From NCBI GenBank assembly GCA_033026295.1, contig CM065184.1, forward strand, positions 12,155,501 to 12,219,500: 64,000 bases of DNA, read 5' to 3'. Position numbers and translations under genes: made by a program. Positions within the stretch are counted from its first letter, which is position 1, and each line of letters begins with the position of its first letter. The stretch is from Channa striata. Its lineage: Eukaryota > Chordata > Actinopteri > Anabantiformes > Channidae. Positions 44,801-59,800 of this stretch are shown piece after piece. The notes beneath the pieces were generated by a model. It searched no databases, was not told the origin of the DNA, and saw only the letters and a list, made by a program, of their open reading frames with translations.

Positions 44801-47800
44801 CATTATCAATACAACTGCTCCACTCCATTTGTGGGCAAGTTGTATAAAAATGCCAATAAGTGGTAAAGAGGATTTCACACTGCAGGCTTGTCCCCATATT
44901 GTAAATGTGTAAACACAACATGATTGATCTAATTACACAATTATCCATTTTAAATTACTGTGTGTGAAAGTGCCAGTTGTTTTAAAGTCTCTGTATGTTG
45001 GAAACCTAATTTGTCATCACTGTTTTTGCCACAAGTGGAGTTATTAGTGGTTGATACATGGTCAAACTAACATTGTTTTCTTCTGACATCACTGCGTAAT
45101 CATGGCCATGCTTTGCTGGAAATTTGGACCACGATACTCCTGTTTACTGTGCTTGTGTTTTTGTGAAAATAAATAATAAATAAGCTGCATCATTACATTT
45201 CTTAAGGTTATACACACATAAAAACACTACTGCACTATTTATCTGTACAATTTAGATTTCTCCTGTATAGTAATCATTTCCTGTTCAGCGATGTTGACCT
45301 ATCGACCCTTGAACTGGATGTGTATGCTGTGGATTTTGGTCTAAGGACAGGCAGGAGCGTCTGTAATGTATACACACAGCAGGGCAAACACTCCAGTCCT
45401 CTGGCTTGGCTAAGAAATGTGACGAAAGAAGTAATATCTCACACATTCCATTTCTAATAGGCCCACCTACAAGGATTGAGCTGCAGTTATGTGCAAACAG
45501 ATGGTTATTCTCAACTTGGGTTTAGGATGAACTCTCATGGGCTTTGATTTTTAATGATATGTCCATGTCCCATGCAGTCTTTTTGCGTGGGTTTGCACAT
45601 ATGCGTGTATGCATGTATGTGCAAACCATAACTGTATGATTTGTTGTTAAATAAAGTTAACATTTAACCCACATAGACACAAAGTCACAAAACATTTAAT
45701 AGGGTTTCAACATAGTCTTATTCATCTTTCCTTCCTCTCTCTTGTTATATTTACTGGTTATAGGAGCATGTACATAACCAGAGTTGTGTGTTCAGTTCTC
45801 TCTTGGGAAGAATATTTTTCCAGCTCTGTGCTATGGGTCACAAGCGAGCAGGGCAGGTCAAGCATCTACTTTATCCTCATCATTTCTCCCCAAACCTCAA
45901 CAGTGCTTCCCTTAGTTTCATCTCCACCCAGCCAGATTTTGGCACAAAAAAACTTGCATCTTGCAATACTTGAATACATCTGTTACAATCAATTAATTTT
46001 ATACATTGTCTTAATTTATACCATCACCAAAATGATACTTATCCTAAAGCTTATGTTACATAACCTAAAGAACTGCTTCCGCCACTATTTGGTTTTATGT
46101 CTTCTGTGCATCATTTGATTATACAGTTTTTTTAATTTAAATTAAATTTAAAATACAACTCTTTTTGTGTTGGCTCGGCATAACTGTTTAACATTATGGT
46201 GTTTTCTATCAGAAAATTAAGAAATTCATATTACAGTGGGCTTGCTTCGAGATCAACATAAACATTGTCAATTTAATAGTGCATTTATGGTGGAATTTGT
46301 CACGTTATTTTGAAGTTAAATATGAATATAATTTATGTTTTTAATGAAGTTGAACTGAGCTGTAAGCTATTACATGTGTGATTGGAAATTTCTCATAACT
46401 GACCCGTCTTGTATTTGTTCATGCATCTGGAAACAGAGAAGCCTTGTGCCAGAAATGACTTTATCTTCAGTAACAGAGGAATACAGTTATTGCAAAAAAT
46501 GTTTTTATTAAGCAAGAAGTGTTGCTTAGCTTGAACTAGTGTGAATTTTTTACGGTGCTTGCCAGACACTAACATACTACAGTATTCCCCGGTTTTATTG
46601 TTAATTGTCATTTTGAATTTTTGTTATTATCCTCCTAAAACAAACCATAAATGGGAAACAGCTTCTTTGTACTATGGTGTATAATAATCTACTAATGAAA
46701 TTGCAAAACAGTTAAACATTTCTTGTAACCTGGAATTAATATAATACAGAGAGTTGATGAAAAGGTTTTAATCTGGAAAATGTTTACCTGGACGTGAACT
46801 TATAGCCATGACTGGCCATGGCTTCGCTCCTACAGCTGGCCTCTCCTGTGAGCCAGGTGTCTGTTTCCATCTGCATCAAACTTTAGCATCTTCTCATTGT
46901 GAGCAACTCTGCAGCTCTGTGAACTAAAATAAGACTAAATGTAGTCAGCCAGAATGTACTGTACATGTAAGCTACAAATTATACCATACAAGCACATACA
47001 GAGACTTAGACTTGTTTTAAAATGTTTATGCATTTCTATTATACAACAAACTGTATTATAAAGTTTCATAATTTGTGTACTAGAATTACAGTACATGAAA
47101 CATGAACAATCAAACTGAACTGACAGCACTTTTGTCATATTGCATGAATGAAAATGTCTTGGTGCTGTGTTCATCCCACCATTGTTTGTTTTGTTTGCAT
47201 TTATTGGCCTAATTTCTGTCAGATTTTAAAAAAATCTGTATATCCTATAGATCCAGCAGCAGTGAAAGGTTTAGAAATATACAACTCATCAGTTCCAATC
47301 AGAATGGAAAACAAAAAATAAACCAATCTTTTACACAATCTTTTTTGTATGTTTTGGGGAGCAGTAGCAGGAGCTCGCAGATGTGTACAGTACACATGCA
47401 GACAGTGAATGGCAAACGGCCACTCACTAATGAGCGTCAAAGCACAGAGCGGGTTCATTGAAACTAATGCTTGTCCTTTCAGTGTTTTGTTGCAGTCCAG
47501 GCTTTGGAAGATAAAGATGCCTTCACATCTAAACATGAATGGGACTCACCAACGAGATATGATACTATTGTCAAGTCAACAAATGCTGTTCTGTTATAAG
47601 GAGACAGCTGCATCACTCTCATATACACCATGTCTGCCACGGCTAAAAGATCCGATCTGCCTTGTTACTGTCCTTGACACACTTACCATGGTCCTGCACA
47701 CACATGTACAGTATGTATCCCACCCTGTTTCCCTCCCTCTGGTAGTGGGTCAAGTTCTGCGTGCATTCTCAGTGAGGGTTAGGCTGGTACTCATGCCAAC

Positions 47801-50800
47801 TGCATCGGATGGTCCCAGGCAGAGATTCAGCTGCAACCAGTTACTTGGCTGATGAAGTCATACAAATGCCCTGACCTCTCTTGCACTCACACTTAAACTG
47901 ACCATGCTTCTCTGCTGTTGCTTCCTTTCCAGAGACTGTGGAGGCTCTGGCAAACGTAAATCAGGTAAGGCTCTTATACCTTTACTGTAGTTAGTAGCAT
48001 CTATAATATAGTTACTCTACGCTTCATGATATTTTTCTGTTTATTGTATTTAATGCATGTGAACTTTTGCTCATTTTAATATCTCTTATGTACACGTTGT
48101 AAAATCTTTCATTAGTACTTTCATTGTCAAATATTTGTACAAAACCTTAAAGGGAAATCAATTTAAATATGAAGACAGGACAGTTATAAACATTTCTTTA
48201 CTTGTTTGCAGGGGTAAGGTTAGATACAGCCTTAGGTTAGGTTTAGGAGACAGCTTGTGCCTAGACACCTACTGTAGTTCTGAGGGCTATATAATGGTTA
48301 TATAATGGAGTAAAGAATGCATTATGTCAATAAGTGTCCTCAAAAATATGCTGTACAAAACTCTGTGCATGTCTGTGCGCAAGCGTGAGGAAGACGGAAA
48401 GCTTGAGTGGCTCAGCTGAGCATGGGGTCACAGGCGTAGGAGGCAGCAGGAAAAGTATGAGAGGGGTTTAGTGAACAGCTGTGAGAGAGTGTTTGTTCAC
48501 TTGGATGCATGCAGCCTCCGAATACCCACATTCATTACTAAATTACATGTTAGGGCTACAATCACATGCAAAGTTGCTGTAGCCATCCCTCCAGCAATCT
48601 GCCACAGTTACGTATGACATAGCTGGGCAATGAAAGCCTTTCTAAGTGACCTGTAAGTAAGTTTTCTGTGGGCATTCCACTTTGAGGAAAAACTGCACAG
48701 GAGTTGCCACCAAACGAAATAAGACCCCAAACTAATTGCATTATGTGTTCCATGGTATTGAGGCTTTACGTAACAGGAGTTCCAACTACTTAGCGAAATG
48801 GAAAATTTGTCTTATTTTAGCTGTCTGTATGTCCAGTAGCTTACATTCAGTCTGTGCGAGATATTAGATTGGTTTCCAGTTGTAGTCATATCGGCTGCCT
48901 GGAAAGGTCGTTAGTAGAGCCTTTAGCCTGTCGCTTGCATGCACAGTTTTTTATTTTATAATAAATATGTAATCAGCTAGACTATGTAGCTGCTACGATG
49001 CAGATGAATTGCGACATGCAAATGGAATCAAATCTACTATTGAAAACAATAGTAGCACGTTTCATATCTGGTGGTCATGATAATTTACTATTCTCAGTCA
49101 ACATGGATGGAGCACATACTCTACAAGCCCACCGTACTCGATCTCTAAACCTTCACCATTGCCCCCATGTTGACCATTAGTGGTTAAAGCAGCTGAAAGA
49201 TTGATCTTTTTCTTAAAAAGTAAGACAGGAGATAAAATGCAGTGAGTCTGTGGTAAATTTGTGCTGTTGCTGCAGCTTATGGTTTCCATAATTACATGTT
49301 GCAGGTCTCCCATAAGAGCTTACGGAGCCCCTGCCCTGAACAGGAGAATTTAGCCCTTTACCTCAAAACTGCGAGTGGTTAGAGGTTCGAAAAACGTTGT
49401 TTACCTGGCAGTAGGAAGAAATCAAGGGAACATCCTAGGCTTACACACTCACACATGATTATGATTTGTTAATATTGTCATAATTTTCATCACCACCGTG
49501 ACAGCTTTTCCTCTTAACTCCCTATTGTCTTTAGTGCACTTAAATCTGTGTCCCACTTCAACAGCTCTGTGGGGTTAACGTCTGTGTTACTGACAAATCT
49601 AAAAGCTACGGAGCTTTTCAGCATAAATCACTGCCAAATAATTGCGACTCATCATGTCATAACTAATCCCCAGAGGAAACATCCTTTGACAAGACATTGT
49701 GATGATTATATATTTAATGCATTAACTATACTCTATTTAATTGGTAAAGACAAAAAAACAAATGTTAACTTAAGTCTGATTTTCGGATCCACAGATTTCA
49801 GGATGTTGAGGTTTAGGGGCTTTTTTTACTGTCTTCTCAGCATTAGTGGTAACCTGGATTCTAAAAGAAAGTGACATGAGCTGAAGACAGAAATTGAATT
49901 GGAGAGAAAAAGAAATGGAGTGCTCGGGGGTGTATTGCATGTGAAAAGCAGCTGGAGAGGAGAGGAGGTTTACGTGGCAAGTGGAAACCATTTCAATGTT
50001 GCACACGAACTGAGGGAGTGTGTTTATATGTGCAGACTTGCTGTCTTTATTTGAGCTGCAGGTCTCTAGGGGCCTATGGAGTGTGTGTGTTGCTCAGACT
50101 GTGTGTATGTGGGTGTTTACGTACTGTATGTGGGTGTGTGTGTGTGTGTGTGTGTGTGAGTGTGTGTGTGCATGCATGGCGGGATGACAAGGGTTAATCT
50201 GTTTTGGAGTCAGATGGTGGGTGGGTCAACGGGTCTGTGTGTGTGTTTGTTTGTATTTGCAGATGGATAAGTTTTTAGGAAATCATTAAGGCCACTGTGC
50301 ACTTCCAAATCACTTTAGCAACCGTATGATCCAGTATCTTTTATTATCAATAAACAGTTTTTAAATGTAGAAAATGCCCCTTTTTCAACTTCCTACCTCA
50401 CAATTATTCTGTGGGTTAAATTAAAATTTTTTATCAAATATTCATGTTTGGCCCTTTTTTGTTTTAAGGTGAACATACCCTGGAAGCCGCTGTAAGGAAT
50501 GAGTAATAAATTATCATAAACACATTTTTAAAATAATCTGTCTAGGTCAGACATGCAGATAGCTTACTCTACTCCACTTGGTTTTCCTGTATATCCTGGT
50601 TGTCAGGTGTTGGGATGTGCCAGGTTTCCTTCTGGAAAACCTGATGACATGGAGCATTGGTTTGATTTCACTCTCATTATGTGAGCAATTTGTCTTTTTA
50701 TTATGAAAACCACTGTATCAGCAACCTCCAGTGCAAAAGTTAAAGGTAACCGGTAATGATTCTTACCTCTCATTGTAGAATAGAATAATTGTAGTAAGTT

Positions 50801-53800
50801 TGGTTTCATATTTTCCAACATGCAGGTTACATGAAGTCCTCTAATGGTTTATGCATTCCATTGATCAACAGCTGTTGTGGGCAATGTTTCAAAAAAATGT
50901 TTTCTCCAGAAATCAAATTTTCAGCTCTGCACATGTTTTAGTATGAGGAAGGCACATACTATATTTTAGTATGAAATAGTGGTAAGAAACTAAACAGCTT
51001 ACAATAAATATTTGAAAAATATCTATCTAATGCACCATTTTTTAAAACTTTTTAACTTTTTTGATATTTAAAATTTATCTGGACCTAAAATACTGAAAGC
51101 ATTATTAGATCCAGTGCAGATAATGAAGAAACACAGCAGTTTGCAGCCTTGTGAAGGCTGTCTGTAAGATGATTTTGGAGGAAAGTTTTTGTACTGTTTG
51201 TTTGTGGTCTGCCCCTTCTCCCCCGGGGCCACATACTGATTCAATGACATGAGTACATCTGTACTACATTGAACAGCAGTCCTGTGTCCCTTTCTAATCC
51301 AACTGCACATCTGCTGCTGATGAGCCAAACAAAGGCATTGCACTTTGCCAATTTTTACTCCTCTCAACCCACTTCTGCTCGCGAAAAAAAATTACCCCAG
51401 AGTTCAAAATATGGCACCAACATGTAAAAACCGGTGCCAACTACGCTATCAAGCAGAAAGCTCGATCCTGAAAAGCCTCTCACAAAAAAAAAAAAAAACC
51501 TTAAAATAAATGGGTAGACTACACTCCCGGGTTTCCTCCTTTTGGTGATGAATTATTGCAAAGTTCCCAACTGTCATCATCTTTGGATGGAGCTGATGAT
51601 GGGTAAGTGGGGGTGGGGGTTGGATGGAGTTAGTGCGTCTGGAAGTGCAAGGGTGGGAGCAGGAAGCACATGTATAAATCTAGAGACGAGAGATGTAAAC
51701 ACGGAGAGTGGCTAATAGGGTAATCTGATAGAAGCCAGGAAGAAAATACTTTGTAAAGCGTTTCCTTTAAAAAATCTCTTTGCTAGTCTTTTTTTTTTTT
51801 GTCTATTGTGCTGTATGCTGTATATTACACAAATACGTAAACACACGTGCAAATTTACACACCTTCTTCAATTTCCTAATACGTTTTGTCAGACCTACCG
51901 CCGAGCCCAGTCACATGAAAGTCTATTAATAATATGCAAAATATAAAATCTTATTGTAAGTGGACGGAATTGAGCAATTTACACCCTTATTTAATTATTT
52001 TAAATAATTATTTAAACAACTTCTGCATTGCTTCTAGCTATGTTAACCTTTTAGTCAAAATGTTTAGCAGTTCCTACCACATCTGTTGCTTTTATTTCAC
52101 AGTTTTAACAATCCATTCAACACGTTATAGGTATTTCAACCCTTTTCTCTTATATGTAACTAAACTTCTCTTCTTGCTTGTTAAAAGATTTCATGCACTT
52201 TCCCCCTGATACTGTGTGTGGAAATAATGCACAATTTATTTTATTGAAATCATAATTTCTGTCTTTTCAAAATAATTGAGATGCTCAAACTTATTCCACA
52301 TATTGCCTCAGATTTGGCAAGGTACACTTGGTTTGAAATCTTCTGGAACACATATATTTGAAAACTACCAAGTCAACCGGCTTGATCCATTTCATTAGAA
52401 TCTAGATTTATACACAGTAATGGTTTATCTCATTTTATACTCAGACTTTTTTTACTTTTAGCATATTTGAAATTAGACCTATCCCATCTAGGAATGTTTC
52501 ACCCCATTTTTCTCACACATGTTCTCCTTGTTCTAGCTCTGTCTTCCTGCTGTTGCAAAACATTTCATTTCCTGAATGGGGCTGAAATATTAGCTTTTGT
52601 TTTAGGGCTTATTGACTTTGCTGACAAAGTCTTTACTCACTCACCTCAGGTCTCAGATTTACTGTTCAACCCCAGCAGCAGTTAATGTTGTATTTTAGAA
52701 ACCTCCATTTACATCATTTGACGTAGATTATGGGTTTTTGAGAGCTTGACCTGCTAATTTTTAAGTCTGTCTTTCTTGTACTTAATAAGTTGACAGATTG
52801 GGCTTTGTCTTTTGTTCTAGTTTCTTTTAAGAAACAAGAAACCTGTGACCATGATATTATATTTATGTGGAATACGGTTCCTTACTGCTCACAAATATAT
52901 TTCAAAAAGCAGTCGCAGCATTAAGTAAACAAAGGCACCAAAATGAATCTGTATGCTATTTGTTGCGGGTAGAATAATAAAATTGTATAAAAATGAAAGG
53001 TAATGAAGCAATAAAGATTTCCCATCCATTATCTTAACCTCTTCTCCTGTTCAGGATCATTGAGAAGCTGCAGCCTATCCCAGGTGTGGGCTCCGCTGTG
53101 GACAGTCACTTGTCTATCCAACGTGTTCCTATCCCAGAGCGTCAGATATTGACAGTTACTAAAGCGTCAAATTGTGCCGCTTTCTACTTCCTTTGTCGTA
53201 CCATGTTGCTGCCACAGGTTTCCTCTTGCGTTACTTTTGGAAGCTTCAGGAGTGCCACTATTTGACACACTGGGAACAACTGCTTCTGGTATTGGCGCTG
53301 CAGGTGAACTTTGGCCAGTATTGGATGCTCTAGGTGCATCACCTTTTGAAGCATCAAGGACAACTTTATATACACAAAAAAATCTCTAAGGGTTATGGAA
53401 AACAACTTCAGGCTAACATGATGTTAGGAAACAATGACAGTTAGGGTTAGGCACAAAAACCTCAGGGTTAGATTAAGTCAGAAGACAAATTACATAAAAA
53501 CTAAATGCTACAAACAGTGACACACACGTCGCATCCGTTGAACCCCGGTCTCCCGTGGATAAATCCAGACTTTTTTCTGTTCAAATCTTACATAATTCAT
53601 TTAGGCATCAAATATTGAAGCTTGGGTTTTCTAACTAACTACAGGGAAAGCTCAGAATGTCAATCACCGATGCGGACAGACATCTTAAGCATCAGTTACG
53701 CAAAGGGGTTGGGCAAAGCGGCCCTTTGTGACACCACGGAAATGGGAATGGGCCGATCTATCTCAGGGCCAACACAGAGGCACATACACAGACAATCATT

Positions 53801-56800
53801 TTCATTTTATTATTATTTTTAATTAAATCATTTGGAAGGCCCTTTTATTCTAGGCAAATTACTAGTCAAGTCAAGTCAAGGAGAAAACTTTAAAACACAG
53901 TGCTATGAGGAGATGCAAGTGCAAGACAGGACAGACTGGAAACATTTTATTAATTAATTTTTTTCATTTTAAGTGCATAGGAAGTTAAACATAAATGTCT
54001 ATGGACTGTGGGGGGAAGCAAAGCCTGGGAAACCATGTAATATCCATACAGAAAGGCCCCAGCCAACAGGTGGATTTTAGCTGTGAGGCAGCAGCGCTAT
54101 GAATTTGATTTAAATTTAAAGCCTACAACTTAATCAAATATATATTATGACAGATTCCTTTAAAACTGAAGTTGTACTTTAATGATTTACACTGATAATT
54201 AATTAAACATTCTGTAATTATAAAGAAACACTTAATCTCCGTGTTGACCCCATTATACAGTGCTATTTCCACTGGTAATAGATGTGGGAATTAAGACCGA
54301 CAACACAACCACAAACTCTGAGTAATAATGTCAAAAGTAATGTCAGTGTTTGCTGTAACTTAAGTATCGCTGACATAACAAGATCATAGAAGGACAAGGT
54401 AATACCCAAAGTCTAAATAATGGCAATTTCAGTGTTTCTGCACCGAGTTTTGTGGTTTGACTTACACAAAAACCGTGAAGCTTCGTAAAACCACAGCCCA
54501 GCCTCAGTAATCCGGTGTCAGACTCTTTGGCAGGTTTATCATTTCAGATGCAATTGGTGCTGAGTTCATCTTCATAAGTTATTAGCTCCTTGACATTTCA
54601 GACTTAATTGCTGAATTGACGGCAAAATATTGTCCAGATGTGGATAGATCTCTGTTGTGGACTGTCACAGGTCAGCTGTTGGAGAAACTGCTTAATCCTA
54701 GTTGTCTTTATCAACCCTTCCATCCTTTGGACTGAAAAGTTCTTGTTTTCCTGCCCAAAGGAAATGCTTTATTTGGGCTTACTTGGCTTCTCATAAACCT
54801 TTTCTGGAAGTATTTGTTGATCCTTTGAGTTAAGAGCTCACATATTTAACTTTTCTTCTCGCAAACTACGGCGACTGATGACAGTTAATAAAAACAAAAG
54901 GAGCAATATGACCATAAATAGTGACTATAATAAAAAGAGGATGTGATATCACATTTGTGATAGAATAGATATTCTTCTGTAATCAACACCATAAAAGTAC
55001 ACAGTGTATCTTTTGGAGCAGCATTTTATACTTATCAGAAATAATCTGTGCACACAGAAGCTCTCCTCTGTTGGGAGCTTTTATGCCGTGTTCCACAGAA
55101 ACACTTCTCTATGTGTTAACTGAATGTCAGCAAAGGTTGTGTCTGGATTTTGGGTGAAGCTTGTTAGTCCTGCCTTAGGTCAAACAGCTATGTTGGTAAA
55201 GGGATTTCTTTTCAGATATTTGGCCTCCGTTCAGGTAGCTTTACCCGTGTGAGGAAAAAATGTAGAATTTTTTTATGATTTCACGTTTTTAGAAATGAAA
55301 ACCTGTTTGTGTCTTACAGACATTTAATTAGTTAGTGAGTTAAAACCCAGACTCTGGTTAGGTGGTGGATGTGATGAAGTAGACACAAACTGCTGTGAAA
55401 ACTGAGGTCGCTGCTGGAGCTCATGCAGTTAACTGAGCCAAGAAAAAAGAGGAGGTTTCCATTGGCTGCGCTGCACAGTGTAGTCAGAGCTCTAGTGTTT
55501 CATGGAGACAGAGGGCCATCCCTCTGAGCCCATGTCCAGCCCCTTCATCTGGTTCTATTTAAGGCCTCTGGTGCCGGCTCTTATGATTGGCGTACACAAC
55601 CCCCTACTCTTCCTCCAGCTCCAGCCCCAACTGAGTAGAAGGAGGCTTTTTAGCAGATGGTTTATTTTCCAAGGGAAACCATTTCTTTCTCCTGCCCTAC
55701 TGTCCTGTCCTCACCTGGCTTTAGCTCGCTTTTCTAGCCCTACTGCAACTCCTTCTGCTTTGTCCTTGTTGCCCCTCTTTTCACTGTATTCATTTGTCTC
55801 CTCCTTTGGTGACCTGGTTTCGACTTTGTTGGACATTGGGAATGAGCCACATCCAGTAATGCAGAATGGATTTACTGCAGTTGACTGCTTGATCCTTCGA
55901 ACTCTGTTGGGAGATTCTTTACCTTTGACTTGACTTTGAGCATCTCCGTTGCCCTTGATGTTGGGCTGGAGGGGGATGCAGCTCTATGGCTAGACTCTCA
56001 GGAAGATGCGCTGAACCTTGTGAATATTGTGATTGGCTCAGCTCTGCAGACAAAGTGGCCTATGGCACAACAAGTGCCCAGCAGCCGTTCTCGGGGACAT
56101 ATGGCTGGCAGCTGGCTGACAGCATGTTTTTTCCCATCAACCCTAGGTCTCGATGCCTCAGACCCCATGCTTCTGGAACAGTATGTGGTGGTGGCCAATT
56201 ACGAGAAACAAGAGCCTGCAGAAATCAGCCTTCAAGCAGGCGAGGTGGTTGACGTCATTGAAAAGAGCGAGAGCGGTGAGTAATCATAACACATGCAGAC
56301 ATGTTCAGCAGGAATAGCCAACATGCATGTAACAGTTTTATGATTTGGTTGATAGTTCCTCAAACATTCTGCCCTTTTCCCAAACCCACCCCCATTCACC
56401 TCCTTTGTCCACAGCTTTCTCGCTGTTACCTATAGCCCCATCTGGAGGCTCGCTTTGGCCTTCAGTCAGCCCTGTTTTTTCCCACTGTTGGTTTAGGCTG
56501 AAGGCCAGAATGTTGCCTCTAGCAAGAAGAATGTCTTGCAGACTTGTATTAATCATTCCACCTCATTTTAATGGAAAGCTGACAAGACATTCTGTATTTA
56601 CAAATGCCAGCTGCAGAGAGTCCTTAGTCAGCTGTTTAACCTCTGCAAAGAGCTAACAGACAGGGCAAAGATGGTAGTGTATGGTATGTATGATGCAGTG
56701 TGACAGTACTTGAATGAGTCAGTAGCATGCTGACATGAGGCACAACATTATGATTTTGTGGGAATATGATGTAATGCTTCACTTGTACATTGAAGACGAC

Positions 56801-59800
56801 ACAAAAACCCTGATTTCATTTAAGCACACTTGTATGAACGAGATAAATGACAGAAGGACTCCAGAGACCTATCTTTGCATATTGCATATTGCATGCATAT
56901 TGTTTGCTATTATTAAAACTGTCAACTATTATTGACACCCAGGTATAGGCATCTGCCTGATCAATTTGATTTCTAAAGGGAATTTGTCATATGAAACACC
57001 GGTGACTGGAGAGGTACAGCCCAATAACAGGGTCTGATATTCAGCTTTAATAGTGTGCTGAGACAGTAAAATAATAACGGGACTCGTGTTCTCATCATTG
57101 GGAACTGGGGAAAGTGGAGACGAAGGAGGAAACCGTGACCAGGAAGGCCACTGGACTTGGGTTTCATGAGGGTGGGAGTAGAATGCCATGCCTCACTGGC
57201 CTGAAGGAAGAGGTTCCAGAGAGTGAGATTGCTTTGAAGTCTCACATGTCACGGCTTTGGGTTCATGTATTTGTTTTCACTTCCTACTTCAGTAAGACTT
57301 CAAGACAAAGGGGAGCCACTGTGAGGCGGATATTCCAACACCTTGAAGTCCTTTAATCTGGGGCTTTGTAGGAGAGCGTTTCTCCATGAACTTAAACTGC
57401 ATGTTTATGTGCTTTTAAGTAGAGGCCACTGAGTTTCAGCTGAGTGCTGTGCAAAGCTGTGCAAAGAGGTTGATCTGTGTGTTTATGATCCATGCAAAAT
57501 GGGATTTATGATTTCCAGATTCCATCGTATTACTGTCACCTAGTTTCCATGTTATTATTGCTTTGTTCCATTCTCTTCTTTGATGGAGGCTTTATTTTGT
57601 TGCTGTTCATCGTTCAGATTATTCATTCATTGCTGCTTAGGTTGCCTTGGTTTCAAGAAAGACTCCCTAAAACACACCCTGGGGTTTTATTTTACACTGA
57701 TGGACCCTTTCAGAGATCTGACGTACATTCAACTCCACCTGCATCTTGCTATGGTGATTCCAGCAGCTCAGTTAGCTTTTAAGTGGAATCGCAACACCTC
57801 CTGCAATGGAAATTAACTGAAGCTGCTCCGTTTGGCTGGGTGACATCACTCCATGTCGCTTTGCCAATACTAACAAGACCAGGTGTGTGCTAAGAAGATT
57901 TCAGAGCTCATTTGATTTGCCATCCATTTCCTTGCAGAATAAGTTTAAACCCTAATGGTTTCTGACAGATTGATGTGTTTATTATGGAGCTAAGTAATGA
58001 ATATGCTGAGTTAGATGTGCTAAATGGTGTCTTTTACATTTGTTGTGATGAAAGAGTTGTGTTTAAAGGCATGCACATTCAGCGTCTGTGCATTCCTTCA
58101 TGTAGAGTGGAAAATATATGTATTCTGTCATATTGCTGCATGGTGTTTTATCAGCATTGTGTCTGGAATCGTATGAGATTTGTTTTGCATAGAAGTGTAA
58201 TAAAGTGTGACAGATCTATAAATGGAAAACTCCAGGTCCTTATTATATTTGCCATTCACCCTAATCCTTCAGCTGAAGTCGTGCTGTTAAGGTGACTGCT
58301 GCCCAGCTCAGTTCTTGACTGCTCTTTACCTTGGATTAGATAATATATGCCTTTGACAAAGCAGCACATCTAGGTCAGACCTATAAGTGAGCTTAGCTTT
58401 CTGCACTTTCTCAGCCTGTTGCCTGAGCCATGGCAGCCCTTTCAGTTTCACTGGCATAGTGATACAGTTTGTGTCATGGCGTTTGTTTCAGTTGGTTTGT
58501 TGGGTTTGAAGCAGGCACAGTTTGGGGTAAATCGACGGGGAAGAGGCTGCTTGATGTTCTTTTGTAGCATTCAGGTTCTCTGCAATAAAACTCCTAAAAC
58601 ACAGGAGTTACTGTTTGCCAAATACATAAAGATAAATGCTGGGTTTATTCTAAAAGAGAAAAATATGTTACAATATAGTATTGTCAAATAAATTGGGTTG
58701 GCAAAAAATGTAGTTTCATAATTGGGTTGGCAAAAAATGTAGTTTCATAATTGTTCATTCTGCCCTCATTCACTCTGTCGCTATTTTATTTGTCAATTTC
58801 GGAGAGTTTTCCAGAGGGACATGCTGGCTCAGGAGAAGAGAGTAGTGCAGGGAGAAACTCCGGGAGAAAATGGAAAAAGCCGTTTCCTGCCAAAGTTAGT
58901 GGTTCAGAGAGGTTGGTTTATTATAATGGCTTAATGGATCCTCCAGGATGCCTCCTCGGTTTACACTGTGTTGGAGACATGTTAACCAAAGCTAAGCTAC
59001 TAGCCTTGCTGGTCAGTTCAATTGCTCTATGTTCAGTGGTTTAAACTTTGCCCTTTAATGGAGCAGTATGTAGGAAAGGAAAAAATAATTTGTAGTCACT
59101 ACTGGAAATATCGTACTTATTGCAGCCCGGTTACCCACAGCTCAAGGACAATGTTAGACATGTTGTGCCCACTTCAGTGTAGGACGTCTCTGTCTGTGGA
59201 CCACTCAAGGTTTAGCTTGTCCTCACTCCAGGTCCAGATCCGCCTGTGTGGAGGAATGCCTGACTTTTCGGAAAGACCAGACCTTAGGCTCCCTCAAGAG
59301 CCTCTGACACCACCCGTGTGTAGCTTTTCCTCTCCACGCTGGTTCCTTAAGCAGTGTGAAGGGCCATTTACCACAACCGTAATCTTATCTGAGTAAAACC
59401 TGTCCTTATGAAGGCAAATGGGTTCAGAAATGAGCCATGTAGTGGCTGGGAAATAGCAGGGGTTATTAAAGTAACAGGGATATCTGTGGAGGCCGTCAGG
59501 ATGGCATGATGTGCAGTGTGTCGGCTTTTCCTTCGCATGAACTGTCTGTCTGCTCTCCGTCCTCAGGGTAGAAAATGAGATGATATCAGCGCATAAACCT
59601 GTGGCAAAGAAGTACTTCAAAGAATCATCCAGGAAGTTGTTTTGTAGAAATAATGTTATAGAGATGTATTAATATATTGGGAAAAACTGACATTTATCTA
59701 GCATGACTGTAGATTATTTACGTCTTTTTTTTTTTACCTGGGACTTATATTAATTTTGTGCATATTAGTTCATTACATTGACATTAGACAGCTGACTTTT

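Larger units (their letters stand above)
47965..55440 (+). other. sh3pxd2a intron 6 (main part), repeats only
   Basis: 7.5 kb. It contains a TG microsatellite at about 50130-50170 and a minus-oriented SINE 3' fragment at about 53016-53125. An optional mammalian-type exon between linker and SH3-1 was looked for and not recognised. Confidence 0.6.

Noticed and set aside
47409..47852. 147-codon open frame in sh3pxd2a intron 5
   Set aside because: No domain, intron-like composition, and no splice context linking it to Tks5 sequence. Length is compatible with chance in a 64-kb window.
55502..55933. 143-codon open frame just upstream of the SH3 exon
   Set aside because: It is in a different frame from the SH3 exon, ends in TGA at 55933 and looks like translated pyrimidine-rich non-coding DNA. 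The more interesting frame is the one starting at 55930.
59022..59396. 124-codon open frame in the last intron
   Set aside because: No SH3 continuation motif (Trp-Trp-Phe, GWVPA) and no other recognisable domain.
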